Assembly: GCA_030704615.1 (NCBI GenBank)
Contig: CM060733.1
Location: forward strand, 31,000,001-31,064,000
Source of the DNA: Takakia lepidozioides
Lineage: Eukaryota > Streptophyta > Takakiopsida > Takakiales > Takakiaceae
Length of the DNA stretch: 64,000 nucleotides
Reading direction: 5' to 3'
A model generated the notes under the pieces. That model was not told where the DNA came from. It ran no database searches and saw nothing but the letters and a program-made list of their open reading frames with translations. The translations under genes were made by a program, and so were the position numbers. Numbering within the stretch: the stretch's first letter is position 1; each line of letters starts with the position of its first letter. This document shows, piece after piece, positions 36,106 through 47,763 of the stretch.

Positions 36106-38202
36106 CTAGTGTGGTCTGGGGGGGGCATCGTCCACATTTGGGCAAGGCAATGTAACACTTGGAAGCATGATCTCGTGGACTTTCACCTTGTACCACCCGG
36201 AACGAATGTCCTTGCAGTGGAACTTATCAACCCCGGCTATTCCCACCACTTCCACCTTTGCGGCGGCTGTCTTTGACCGCTTGTCATTGGGGTTCAGGAG
36301 AAACACGGGATCTGATATCTGTAGACACTAACATCAGGGTCCACTCAACAACAAACATAGCAATGATAGGGTGAAAGTCAAGTGCAGCTAGGCATGGAAA
36401 CGATCTTGGTTGCCACAATACTGAATCAGCAGCAAATTCACGGTGTACCAATGTACCTTGAAGCAAGGCTTGTCGCTGAGGGTGGCAACTGAGGAAAGTT
36501 GCCCACGTGTCTTCAACTGCAGCAGCAAAAAGAGGTTTAGTCAGACGGATAAGAATAACATGAACTCTGGTGGCTGCAATGGTATAAACACACCTCCACA
36601 GAGCAAGCTAACAAACACCCTGCTCAGACCCTGCACACTACAACTTCCTGGCAAAAATAACCCTACTAGAAACCAGGAAAAGCAAGGAGCCATGAATGCA
36701 TGCCTGGGGAACCACGTCCTGCTGCGATGATGGTGCCAGGGACAGCCCACTCCTCTTGCTCACCTGCAATGAATACACATTGCAATGCTTCAGGAAGTGT
36801 ATCCATAAAGGAAACCAACCAAGTAAGTTTGCGGGGAGGGGCTGGGAACAACCATACCTTGGGCGCTGCCTCCTCATGCCGGGGGGCAGATCCGGAATGC
36901 TGGCGCGGTAGCACTATGGTCCTTGGCGCAGGACCCACCTTCTTCACATTCGACCCCAGTGCCACTCCCTGTGGTCCCTGCAAAACATATAGTGCCAGCC
37001 TTGCGTGAGAGGGCATCCGGGGGGAACAAAACAAACATCTCTTTTGGCTTCGATGTCATGTTGCAAACAATAAGGTTAGTTTCACCTGCATGGGCGCAAA
37101 AGCACTTCCCCCAACGACCCCATCCTCTCCCACATTCGAGCTTCCAGTCGGGGTCAGCTTTCCGCGTGCTTGTGAAGACACGCACATCCTTGGAGCAAAA
37201 CAAATCTTGGCAGTAGGGCCAGACTGTTTCTAAAAGGTAGTCTGAATCGGGCCCCTCGCTGACATTGCCAGTGACATCAAACGACAATGGATGGACCATG
37301 TTCAAAGGGGAGTTTCCCCTCCCCTTGTGTGGTGAATCATCCACTAAGAGGGTGTTGGATTCGTTAAATCCAAAAAATTGCGACCACACCCTCGACAGTC
37401 TCTTCTATAAGTTCTGTACGGTAGGCCCTTTTGTGGGGTGTGGCTCTGTCAAGGGGTCACACTCCTCTTGTGACCACACAAAGAGGGGAGAACCCTTGAC
37501 CCCCTGCATCACCACTTTCAAGATGTCTGCAACATTCCCCTTGGAAGCACAGGACCATATCCCAACGTAGAAATACCGGAAGAGAAGGTTTAAAAACTCG
37601 CAGACCTGGGGCCTTGGGAAAACAAATTTGTTGGTGGTCAACACCCATGGCCAATGACGCCTCGGGTTGGGCTGAAAGTTAGGAATACAGTGGCACAGGA
37701 TCCCGTTCATGTCTAGAACAATTAGTTTCGACTTTTCAATGAAAGGAGCTTTTGAAGGGGTGTCACGGGGTCTCACCTTAGTGGGTTGGAAGACAACAGT
37801 CACCCCGGAGGGCAAAGTTTCGGTCCCCCTGCAGCCTGGACCAGGCAAACTACCACCCTCTCCCCCTACAGCTTCCCCTTTTCCCCCATCATCAGCAATG
37901 ACCCCCCCATCGTCCATGTCATCCCCATCAACTTGCTGGACCTCTCCCTCTTCAACGAGTGGACCCTGCCCCCCACTGTGAATATCATCAACAACAGGCT
38001 GGACCTCGGTCACATCCCTACCCACTACAATTACTTCCTCCTTGTCAGGTACAATGGTCGCAGCAGGGGGGTCTTCTATAATGCCACCCGTCACACCCCC
38101 TTTTTGCCCAACGTGCAAAAGCCGCCGGCTACAGGATGCTAGGCATGCGAACTCCGGCACAACACGCCTCCTCTGCACCCCACTCCGTCCCAACCAGTGC
38201 AA
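36106..38202 (-). CDS. FCP1/NIF-type HAD phosphatase-domain gene carried by CACTA
   Basis: The first exon region (38202 to about 36995) has a Gly/Asp/Glu-rich amino half. The FCP1/NIF domain then follows: KLIVLDMNGILCHCIPNF (motif I), FVFPRPQVCEFLNLLFRYF, VGIWSCASKGNVADIL (motif II), FVWSQEECDPL and ESNTLLVDDSPHKGRGN (motif III). Known FCP1/SCP phosphatases use DxDx(T/V); here the second Asp is Asn, as in some plant paralogues, so activity is doubtful. One in-frame TAG at 37403-37405 splits the domain after TVQNL. Later exons with good GT-AG borders are about 36877-36996, 36457-36516 and 36106-36318. The last two are in phase and end in an unrecognised KVEVVGIAGVDKFHCKDI region. It could be a captured host gene or a CACTA accessory gene. 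Confidence 0.7.
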
Positions 38203-39258
38203 AACAACCGTGCATGCATTGACTGCCGTCTTGCTTTCTCTCTAGGCATTTGGGGGTCTGTGATCTGCTACACGTAAGTGTCTTTGAAGGCGATGATCAA
38301 AGGATCCGGTCACTTGCAGTTGCCGTCTCAAGGGCAGCATTGCAAGAATCACAATTAAGTAAGAAAGATGGTGGAAGAAGCTGCAAACTGCAAATGAGTG
38401 AAGTGGCAGGGCGATGCTCCATTCTTAACATGCTCCCCTTCCCGCCATGGTGATAGAGCCACACAAATGGACTCCCTTCCCGCCACGGTGCAATTTCAAG
38501 GCAACGGAACAGGATTGTTCGCCGAAACGTGATTTGGAGATCGCGGCCAAATCCGTGATGGAATTCGACCTTCCAATACATGATTTCCTCAATCCGTCTC
38601 GCTCTTCCGCTGAGGGTGGCATTGGGCGAACTACCCCCTGCTACAAACTTTTGATCGTAATGTGATTTTGAGAGACGAATCGCTGTAGCCGGAAATTGTG
38701 CAGACGATGACCGCCGATGAGTGGAGTTCACTCATTATGGCCTAAGACAAGTGGCGCAGGTTCTGGCCTTGTAGTTGGGTTGTTCACACTTCAATGCACA
38801 CATTTCATACACATTCAACCATATGCCCAAGATCACGACGTCCTGAATCGTGAAAATTGAAATTCCACGTACGTCCTCCGATTCGTCACACACACAAAAA
38901 CTGTAGAGACAGGTGGTTTTCCAAGATGTCGTTGTTTGAGTCGATTTTGGTCATTTCTCTCAGTGTCTTGTTGAAAAGATTCTAGTTATGATGGGAAGCA
39001 TCTTGATGGCTTTTAAATGGTTTGCTGTTGAGTGTAACTTTCCATCATGTTCTGGAATCTACCAGTTGGTATAAAATGTCAATTGTCTTCTCTGCCAAAG
39101 GATGTGCGGCTGAACCTTTCAAATTGAGATTGCAGGAGGAGGGAATTGACGGTAGTGAAATGGGAGTGGCAGAGCCAAATTGAGGAGTCTCTGCAAAGGA
39201 GAATCCGGCCCCCTGCAACGGCGTGCACAAACTGCATTGAAGAGGCTCCCCAACAAAA
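38203..39258. other. CACTA internal spacer between the two divergent genes
   Basis: This stretch of about 1050 bases separates two divergent genes and probably holds both promoters. No conserved ORF was recognised. Several short ORFs overlap on both strands at 38297-38731. Confidence 0.4.
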
Positions 39259-42200
39259 ATGAGTTCCCCTCGCCCATGCGGAGGACTTCCAATTAATCAC
39301 CCCTGTAGACAGAACACCCGAGATGACAGGTTGTGGGAAAGAGAAGTGGCACGTGCCCGAGCCCTTGGGCTTTCAAGGATGCCATGCCCATGTGAACGTT
39401 GTTTGGGCACTACAAGTAGATTTGAGGACAGTGTGCGCACACATCTCTTTCACCACAAAAGACATGAAGCATTTCGGGTGTGGATTGGAGATGGACCTGC
39501 AGACGAAGACGATGAGGAGTGGGCACAATTGGACAATGCACACCCCCGGGGGAGCCATACAGATAGGCCAGACAAGGACTATGTCATGGGCGCATGACAT
39601 GAACCAGGCATGGACGGAGGGGTGGAGATTACTCGAATGTAGCAGGAAGCATTCCACATCATGGACGATGCTGAAGAGGGGGACGGCGCTGTGACAACTG
39701 GGGATGGTGATGATGCAGGAAATGAAAGCATTCACGTGGGGGAAGGCGTGGAAGGAGGTGGAGATAGAGATGAGAATTCAGCACACATGACACTAGAAGA
39801 AGCATGTCTGCCAGTGTACGAGGGATGCAAATCCACAAAGCTTGCTGCCACCATGCTGTTGATGAACTTGTGCACAACCCACGGTGTCTCAGACCATTTT
39901 GTGGACGAGTTGTTCTCTTTGCTTCAGCTGAACTTGCTTCCTCAACCAAATGAAATGCCAAAAAGCTGTCACATGGCCAACAAAATGATTGGGAAGCTCG
40001 GCCTCAACTACGTGAAAATACATGCATGTCCAAAAAGACATGTACTTTTCAGAAGAGAGTACAAAGACGCTATGGAGTGCCCCAAATGCGGTGCAGCCCG
40101 ATACCATGATGTGGGCAGGTTACAACAGCCAGCCAAGGTGTTGAGGCACTTTCCCCTTATCCCCCGTCTATTACAATGTACAAATGCAAGACCATTAGTG
40201 AGCTCATGACTTGGCATTCCAGGAATGCCTCAAATGATGGTTGGTAAGGCATGTCCCAGATTCCCTTGCGTGGAAGCATATAGATGCAACTTGGCCCGAT
40301 TTCGCCGAGGACCCACGCAATGTGCGATTGGCTGTATCTACGGAAAGAGTAAACCCATACGGATCAAAGAGCTGCACATGGTCCACATGGCCCATGCAGT
40401 TGGTGGCATACAACCTGCCACCATGGTTGACAACAAAGAAATTCTTTGTCATGTTGTCTCTTTGATTCCAGGCAAGGAGTCCGCGACAAATGCAAACATA
40501 GATGTGTATTTGCAACCATTGATTGAAGAGCTACAGGAACTATGGATTGGAGTTGAAGCTTACGACATTTTGAAACAGTAGGGCAACGGAGTTTCACCCT
40601 CCGTGCCATACTCATGTGGTCAATCCACGATTTCCCGCATATGGCCTTGTTGCGGGTTGCAAGACGAAGGGCTACAAAGGGTGCCCCATTTGTGGGCCCT
40701 ATGTGGTTTCACGGCACTCAAAGCCATTGGGGAAGACAATATACATGGGGCATCGACGTTACCTTGCAAGAAACCACCCCTACCGACGAGCAGGAAGGCA
40801 CTTCAATGGATGTGTTGAAAAGAGAATGGCACCAAATGCTGTGACACCGGAGGAGACATTGCAATTTGCAAAGGAGAAAGAGGCGTTCATGGAGATTGGA
40901 GGGAGAGAAGGAAGTAGTGCGGATCCAGCCATGGAGCACGGGGTGAAGCGCCGGACAATCCTTTGGGATTTGCCATACTGGAAGGTGCATGAATCCCCCG
41001 CCCCCCCCCCCCCCCCCATTCACTCACTTTCTTCACATTGTGCTTCCTGGAATTACCTTTACTGTCAGGAGTCCTTCCACCAACTCCTAAGTCAATGTAA
41101 CTACTATGCAGTAGATGTTGAGGTCGTACACCTCACTGTGGAGAGGATTGTGCAGTTGTTGAAAGCAGAATGTAGTAACATGGACAACTTCTGCCACATA
41201 TTCTACTATTTTTGCCCATAGAACTTGGTCTCATGGGAGGACATCTGGCATTTCAGAACCTCTTGCAGCGGTACCTCCTAGACCCCATGCATTGTGAGAA
41301 GAACTTCTGCGAGAACATTCTGAAGACGATCTTGGGGAGAAGGATACGATAAACGTACGAAATGACATGGAGATTGAAGGGATACGGTCACATCTGTGGC
41401 TAAGGCCTGATCCAAATAGACCTCGCAAAGTGCTCATGCCAGCAGCATTATACGTCCTGACCAAATCAGAGCAAGAGCATTTTTTGAAGACATTGGGAGC
41501 CATGAAAGTGCCAACCGGATTCTCGGGTGCTTTCCAAAAGCATGCCATAAACAAGAAATGGTCGGGGATGAAGTCACATGATCTACACGTGATGATGCAG
41601 CAGATTTTGCCAGTGTGCATTCGGGGTACGATGGCGCCGAGTCCTCGAACAGCCATAATGCGTGTAAGTCGAGTGTTTAGGAAGATTTGTGCGAAGGTGT
41701 GGGATCCGAGGGACATTACATCGTTGCATGAGGATGTGGCTATGACCCTATGTTTGCTGGAGAAAGAATTCCCTCCATCATTCTTTGACGTCATGACGCA
41801 CTTGCTAGTGCATCTTGTAGAGGAGCTGCATGTGTGTGGGCCCGTAACCAGCCGTTGGATGTACCCCATGGAGAGGTACATGAAGGATCTGAAGGGGTAT
41901 GTACGCAACATGGCACGGCCAAAGGGGATTATGGCGGAGGGCTACATCCGCGACGAAGCCCTGGGCTTCATGACAGAGTATATGTCTTCATTTGATGCAA
42001 CACAACGACGGGAGTGGGACAAGAACGAGGAAGAAGGAGTTGTAGGCGAGGTCCTAGAAGGTGGTGGAACAAAGCGTGCCATGAGCCCGCGCCTTCGGGA
42101 TGTGGCACATGATTATGTGCTGAACAACACAACAACCATGACACCATGGAGACAGTGGGTGTAAACTTACATCCCTCCTGTGCTATTCTTAATGGTCTTT

Positions 42201-43277
42201 GTATGTTGGAATTACATATATATTGTCACAAGTCATTCCGGCCACTATGGGAGTGGGATCGTGTACTAACAGGGTGCTTCAGATGACTACAGAGGGTGTT
42301 TCGTAGTTGGTGTTGTTGCTTGCAAGTGATTATGAAGTAGGCTGCATCACTACAGTGTGCTTGAAATGACACAATCTGCATGTGGCATGCATGTACAGTA
42401 CGGTGTTGGTCCAGGGGACTGAGTTGCAGATTCTATTTGGTTTCTGCCAGAAAGTACGCAGCAGAGAAGGTCCGCCTGAAAACGGAACGGAGTGCATTTG
42501 CAAAAGCATGGCGGAGGGGCGGTTGTAGGCGCAGATCCCCGGTGGAGTACCCCACAACAATGGAGGAGCTGCAGCCCTTTACAGTGTGGGTCAGATCTGC
42601 AATTGCAGTGTACGCATCAGAGAACGAGGACCCAGATGAGGGCATGGTGAGTCTGTCATTCCCCCCAGGGCTGATTGCCACTTCGTACCGGTCAATGAAA
42701 GCATATGGCAATCATTATAGAGTGGACGATGCCAACACCAGCCTCCTGGTGACTTATGACAACGGAGTGGCATCATTTTTTGAACAAGAGAGTAGGAGCT
42801 ATGCACGAGATCGGAATCCAATTTCATGCCCTGTGCAATATGTAGGAGTCATCAAAGAGATCCTTAAACTAGACTATGGTCTTGTAAAACCAATTCTATT
42901 CCGTTGTTCTTGGGTAAAAGCCAACATGGTAGGAGAGAATGCCACCATGAAACGAGATGAGTACGGGTTCCTCCTTGCTGATTTCAGAAATGCTACCACC
43001 ACAAGATAAAGAGCCATTCATCTTCCCATCGCAAGTTGAGCAAGTTTTCTTTTCAGATGACACCCATGCGCCGGGATGGAAGGTGGTTCTTCACAAGGAC
43101 CCCCGGGCCAAACGAGTCGTGGCCGACGTCCATGATCTGGACCTAGGAGAGAATGGCGACCACGAGGGTCTGAGAGAACCACAAAATCTACCAGATACGG
43201 CCGAACCAGTCTCTTTGGAAGGAGCAGTTACCTTTAATGAGGAAGTCATTCCAGGGTTGATAATTATCGCAAGGTAA
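39259..43277 (+). pseudogene. CACTA TNP2-type transposase, frameshifted
   Basis: Domains appear in the usual order. The transposase-associated zinc region is at about 39270-39520 (MPCPCERCLGTTSRFEDSV, VRTHLFHH). The TNP2 start is at 39950-40150 (KIHACPKRHVLFRREY, CPKCGAARYHDVG). The TNP2 core is at 40240-40560 (AWKHIDATWPDFAEDPRNV, YNLPPWL, ANIDVYLQPLIEEL) and continues at 40620-40800. DUF4218 is at 41550-41960 (MKSHDLHVMMQQILPV, SRWMYPMERYMKDLKGYVRN), and DUF4216 at 42700-43130 (CPVQYVGVIKEILKLDYG). Frames change at least near 39600, 40210, 40580, 41220 and 43010. Some of these could be introns, but the one in NASNDG/LVRHVPDS near 40243 is a true one-base loss. A pure C run lies at 41000-41017. 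Most likely it is inactive. Confidence 0.88.
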
Positions 43278-44407
43278 ATTGCAGATATGGGCAGTGAAGG
43301 GGAAGATTCTTTGGATATAGATAGTGAGCCCAACTGAATCTCAGCGTCCATTAAGCTGGTAGCTCGTAGACGAGAGCTGTGCTAAGGACTCTTACTGTCC
43401 TTAGAACCCATTTTGTACAGTCCTGCAAGCGCGCAAGGGTGAGACAATTAATAGTATCGATAATGTCCCGGAATGTGGTCCGTACTGTCTTGTGAACAAA
43501 CCTATATTTACAGTATGATTGTAGTTCAGAACCAAAGGGCATATCCTTCAGCCTTGACGTCTTTGCGATCTTCTGCTGTGACGCCTTCTTCATAACTTGA
43601 GAAATGGAAAAGCAGCTACACCTCAAATTATTGCAAGGCCACTCAATGGCACTAAGAACGCTTCGAGTATGCTGTCAGAAAACTAGACGGGCAAAAACCC
43701 AATTCAGCAGCCTCACCTTGCGTGGATACTTGGGAATTGATACCAGAAGGGCATGCCCGTATGCGCGCTCGATCGTGCCTCCATCCAGCACATTCTGTAA
43801 ATGTTGAATGACCAAGACCCCAATGTTACACCCTTCTGAGAAGCCACTACACGCGCTCACAGTATACGAAGGCCTTGCCGTGTCAGGATTCGCATTCCCA
43901 TGTCCTGCCATGTCCGACAAAGCACTTGCATCCCTGTCTCTGCCAGGTGGAGGCAGCACGTATTAAAATATCTATTCCCCCAAGGCCACATTTGATTTAC
44001 CTCTTTTTGTGAAAGCCACGTCAGCAAATGTGCTGCCGAGTCATGGGTGCAATGAATGCGCAGTGGTTCATGGAGTCGTTGAGTCGACTACATATTCACT
44101 TTAATGAATAAATATCTTTATTCCATTAATCGAATTAGAAAAGGAAATTTGTAGTCGCATGTGCAGTAATTACAACCACTTGTAATTTTGGCTTTTTTCA
44201 AATTTTATGTATTTACGCAATTCGTAAAATAGCCCGGAATTCTGCTACGACTCCGGAGTCGTTGACACTTCTGTCCGCCGTCTGAAATGCCCCCGTGGGC
44301 CCACATTGTCTGTTTTGACTCTCCAGTAGTCCAGTTTACTACCAAGTGGTTCCCGGAGTGGTCGCGGACATGCAGTCGATTCGGAAAAGACACGAATGCT
44401 TCTAGTG
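43278..44407. other. CACTA right subterminal region
   Basis: No supported gene. The region has GAGTCGTTGAGTCGAC near 44075 and ACGACTCCGGAGTCGT near 44250, which echo the left end and are probable transposase-binding repeats. A minus-strand ORF at 43675-43959 is not recognised. Confidence 0.45.
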
Positions 44408-44410
44408 ACC

Positions 44411-45175
44411 TCCTACACCTTACCATCATGCAGAGCGAGGCACTTTGAGAGAAGTCTGGCAGTTGATAGCATAGATCAGGATTAGATCTTGTTTGGTCGG
44501 GCCTCTATTCTTCCCCTCCCTCTTTGTACTATTTTCATTACTTTGTACTTGTAGTTGCCAAAGCCTCTCTTGGTGGAGGCCAGTCAGTCCGGGGTTTTGG
44601 GCTGGGATATTCTGCAGGATCAGCACTGCAGATGGATTTGGTGTGGGGGTGGTTGATGTTTTGATTTCTTGTGTTTGGATCCCCCCAAACACCTGCATGC
44701 TTGAATGTGCGCCATGTTGGTTTTGTGTGGGTGCTTGCTTTCATAGGGATTAGGCCGGATTTGATCACCGGGCAATCCTAGAGTATGCTGTCGGTGGTGA
44801 GGCTAGAGTGATGACCAGCAAGACCACCAGTGTTTCTTCTATGGTGAGATTGGGTTGATGACCAGCCAACCATATAAGTACTTGCGGTGGATGCAGGTGC
44901 AGGTGCCCTGAGCCACTGGGATATGACCCTTAAATTGCAACAGGTGCCCATCCATGTCACTATTAGAATTAGTAATAGAGCCTTATAGTGTCACGTAGGG
45001 GAGGTGCACATTGTGAGTGTCATTACGGAGTTACCCAAGGGTTCTGAGGGGAGTACAGCTACAGGCAGTAACAATGAGAGTGGGTTCACAAGACGAGGGA
45101 TTTGGTTCAGACCACCTTCACCTCCACCCTCAACTACTGTAGAGTCTGACACAGACCCGAAGGCTTCATCAACAG
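44411..45175 (+). repeat. Leader copy A, segment 3 of 3
   Basis: It continues segment 2 after the CACTA element and matches 49030-49790 (TCCTACACCTTACCATCATG onward). The three segments total about 1755 bases against about 1775 in copy B. The copy then switches to an inverted gag piece at about 45183. Confidence 0.85.
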
Positions 45176-45182
45176 GTGTGAA

Positions 45183-45775
45183 CTGGATTGCCTGAGCTTC
45201 AGTAACCCCTTGGGTCACACTTATCAAGCGCCTCATACGAGTGTAAGCCTCTTGCAGGCTCTCACTGGATTTGCGCTGGAAGTCTTGCAAACTTCGCAGC
45301 TTCTCTGTCCGTACGCCTTGGTAGTTCCTCCGCAACTCGTGGAAGAACTCCACCACCGGGCTGAATCTAGGCACGTGTGTTGTAGTCGTGGCAGGAGGAA
45401 TAGTAGCACCTTCTGCAGAAGTACTGGCACTACTTGTTCCACTACTAGTGCTGGCAGTGGGAGGTATTGGTGCTGATGTCGCTACTGGTCACGTCGTGCC
45501 TCGAGTAATGGAGACGTAGTCAGGTGACCAATACATCCTCCACTCTTTAATCTCCGCTTCATGTCCTCACCTGAACTCGAGGTAATCGTCCATAGGCGGG
45601 CCTTCCAAATGCTGGAACAATCCCTTCCACGCCATGAATGGGGTGAACAGCTGTGGATTGCGCATCTGCTGCAAATCACATCAGCTGTCGAACTCCTGGA
45701 TAAAGTCATCCAGCTCGATTGTGCCCACAGCTCCAGAGTACCTGCGAGGCCCCTTGGTAGCTCCATACATCTCCT
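45183..45775 (-). pseudogene. Inverted gag fragment of the DNMT retroelement family (third copy)
   Basis: The minus strand matches 49820-50440 of copy 1, for example the gag block VVEFFHELRRNYQGVRTEKL. In copy 1 gag follows the leader on the same strand; here the leader (plus) is followed by gag on the minus strand. The junction at 45176-45183 carries a short GGTGTG overlap. The fragment ends at its own start codon region, directly beside repeat X. Confidence 0.85.
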
Positions 45776-46300
45776 TGTCAAGTTAAATAAGCACAGTGTG
45801 AAACTAGCTAGAATAAAGCTAGTTATTTGTATTTAACACTTGGATTTAGGTCAAGTGTTAAATCAGGTGTCAAGTTTAGTTTGACACCTGACCCGTCTTA
45901 TCTTCACGAGAGCGGCAGTCGCGCAGCTCATCTTTCTCGAGTTGAGCCTGCGCGACCGAGCTCCTTCATGCGTTTAGATTTGAGTGTGCTTATGATGGGA
46001 GTGTAGGTTGTTGTGGGGTGGAGTCCCCATAGCTTGGGGTGCCCCTGGCTCGACTTCTGTTTTAAAGAGTGATAGCGATGGATTCATGTTGTTTCTGGTG
46101 TGAGCAGTGTGTTTTCTAGTTTTCTTATCACTCGAGAAAGATGACGCCGTATCTAGTTTTCTAGTGCTAAGCTAGATGTGACGTTTTTGTTTTTAAGCAC
46201 TATTATAATATAGCTTGGTCACGAGAGCCGGTAGTTAGACTGGCTATGTGTGCCTAGTGGAGCATAACAGGAAGGCAAGAACCACTCAAAGCGTCGTTGC
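45776..46300 (+). repeat. Interspersed repeat X, copy 2
   Basis: It begins TGTCAAGTTAAATAAGCACAG and shares the first 358 bases almost exactly with copy 3 (57282-57634). It continues past the point where copy 3 stops (TTTTCTTAT), with a TATAATATAG-containing tail. The same four hairpins are present. The right end is uncertain. Confidence 0.7.
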
Positions 46301-46319
46301 AGCAGTTCTAACCTCCTGG

Positions 46320-47139
46320 GAATGTAGCGGGTCCAAGCTTTTTACAACAAGCAGGTGGGCTGGACCTGCTGTTTGGGTCTAAGAAGACTGGGTCGGCGGA
46401 TAGGCCTCTGTGGTTCCCAGGTGCAAAGGCCCCGTCTTGGGCTGGATGGATCTTTGGTTGGTGACTATGGTTTCGATCCACTGTCCCTGGGAAAATCTCC
46501 AGAGTATCTGCAGTTCGAGCTGGATTCACTGAACCAGAACTTGGCTAAGAACCCTGCTGGAGTCGTGATCGGAACCCGTCTTGATAAGAAGAAGGATATC
46601 AACCCCACTCCCTTCCGACCGTACAGTGAGGTGTTCGGCCTCCAAAGGTTCAAGGAATGCGAACTGATCCACGGTAAATGGGCAATGCTTGCCATTGTTG
46701 AGAGTTGTCTGTCGAGACGTTCACTGGCGTGACATGGCAAGATGCTGTAAAGGTGGAACTTGCTGATGGTCCCTCTTACTTCGGTCTCTCGTTGCCGTTC
46801 AGCATCTCTGCTCTTGTCTGGATTGAGACTCTTGTGGTAGGATACATTGAGTTCCAAAGGAATGCCGAGTTAGACCCAGAGAGGCGTCTGTATCCTGGTG
46901 GCAAGTACTTCGATCCCCTCGGACTGGCAGCTGACCCCGAGAAGAAAGAGGTTCTAAAACTCGCCGAAATTAAGCATGCAAGGCTGGCCATGGTTGCTGC
47001 TTTGGGTTTTGCTGTGCAAGCTGCTGCTACAGGCAAGGGTCCCTGGACAACTGGGCCACGCACCTGAGCGAATCCACTCTCACTTGCCTGCTGAAAGCAC
47101 CCATCAGCTTTCTTGAAAAAAAAAAAAAAAAAAAAAAAC
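46320..47139 (+). pseudogene. LHCB4: Processed pseudogene of LHCB4 (CP29 antenna protein)
   Basis: Translation in three frames gives [15 protein letters not shown], then [61 protein letters not shown], and [20 protein letters not shown] with [11 protein letters not shown]. These are signatures of CP29, a minor light-harvesting protein of photosystem II. It has no introns and ends in a run of about 24 A (47116-47139), which marks reverse transcription of an mRNA. Single-base frameshifts lie near 46440 (extra G), 46690-46710 and 47043 (missing C in GGTCCC). It cannot encode a working protein. The 5' limit is approximate. Confidence 0.9.
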
Positions 47140-47149
47140 TGTTGGCCTT

Positions 47150-47502
47150 GTCAGTCTTGTTCACCAAAATCAGTGGGACGTGTAGGCATTACCAAGGCAC
47201 CAGTGAAGGTTGTTGACTTTACCAAGCGAAGTGTGGTAGAGGGCGAGAATGTTGTCATTTGCCACAACGTTATGTTTCCTTCGGCTCTCTACTACTGCCA
47301 TCATGTCACAGGAACCAAGGTGGTGCAGGCGTCGTTGGCAGCTGTAGATGGATCAATCATTCACGCAGTCGCCATATGTCATTTGGATACCAGTCTCTGG
47401 GCATCAGAGCATCCTGCCTTCACGGCTCTCAACATTATTCAGGGAGCCGAAGCATGCCATTGGTCAACTCAGAATGATCTCATCTGGGTGCCCTCCCACT
47501 GA
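47150..47502 (+). pseudogene. BURP-domain fragment
   Basis: Immediately after the LHCB4 poly(A), the plus strand encodes the BURP pattern. It contains VICHNVMFPSALYYCHH (CH-x10-CH), then AICHLDTSLW, then ACHWSTQNDLIWV (CH-x8-W), ending at a stop at 47500-47502. All four CH pairs and the final Trp are present. BURP proteins are streptophyte-specific, secreted, wall-related proteins. The amino half and signal peptide are absent here. The missing part may lie on an upstream exon, or may have been lost when the retrocopy arrived. Confidence 0.8.
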
Positions 47503-47763
47503 TGAGGTCCGACCTCTGCTCTCGTTGCTACCGTTTCCAAGTAGTTCTGGGGATCGTAAGGTCAGCTCAGTGGAAAGTACTCTTGCCTATTTCCCTGCCA
47601 ATCGTCCTTTAACCTGCAACGGGCCTCTTGAATAGGCACATATATCAGCCATCAGCAACAATTTTGCATGCATACCTACATAGGTTTTCGGTGTTGATGC
47701 CCAGACACAAGGAATTTCAATTTGCTGTAAAGTGTTAGGCTGGTAGCAGCAGTCTTCTGCATG

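Larger units (their letters stand above)
34910..44407 (+). mobile_element. Complete CACTA (En/Spm) transposon, 9498 bp, TSD ACC
   Basis: The left end is CACTAGAAGCATTTGTGTC (34910-34928). The right end, GACACGAATGCTTCTAGTG (44389-44407), is its inverse with one mismatch. ACC flanks both ends (34907-34909, 44408-44410), the 3-base duplication typical of CACTA. The uninterrupted copy at about 49021-49040 shows the empty site. Subterminal palindromes include ACGACTCATTTTGAGTCGT on the left and ACGACTCCGGAGTCGT on the right. Cargo is a transposase pseudogene on the plus strand and a HAD-phosphatase-like gene on the minus strand. Confidence 0.95.

Noticed and set aside
37709-38142. Pro/Ser-rich plus-strand ORFs
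   Set aside because: They are the antisense of the acidic Gly/Glu region of the FCP1/NIF-domain gene.
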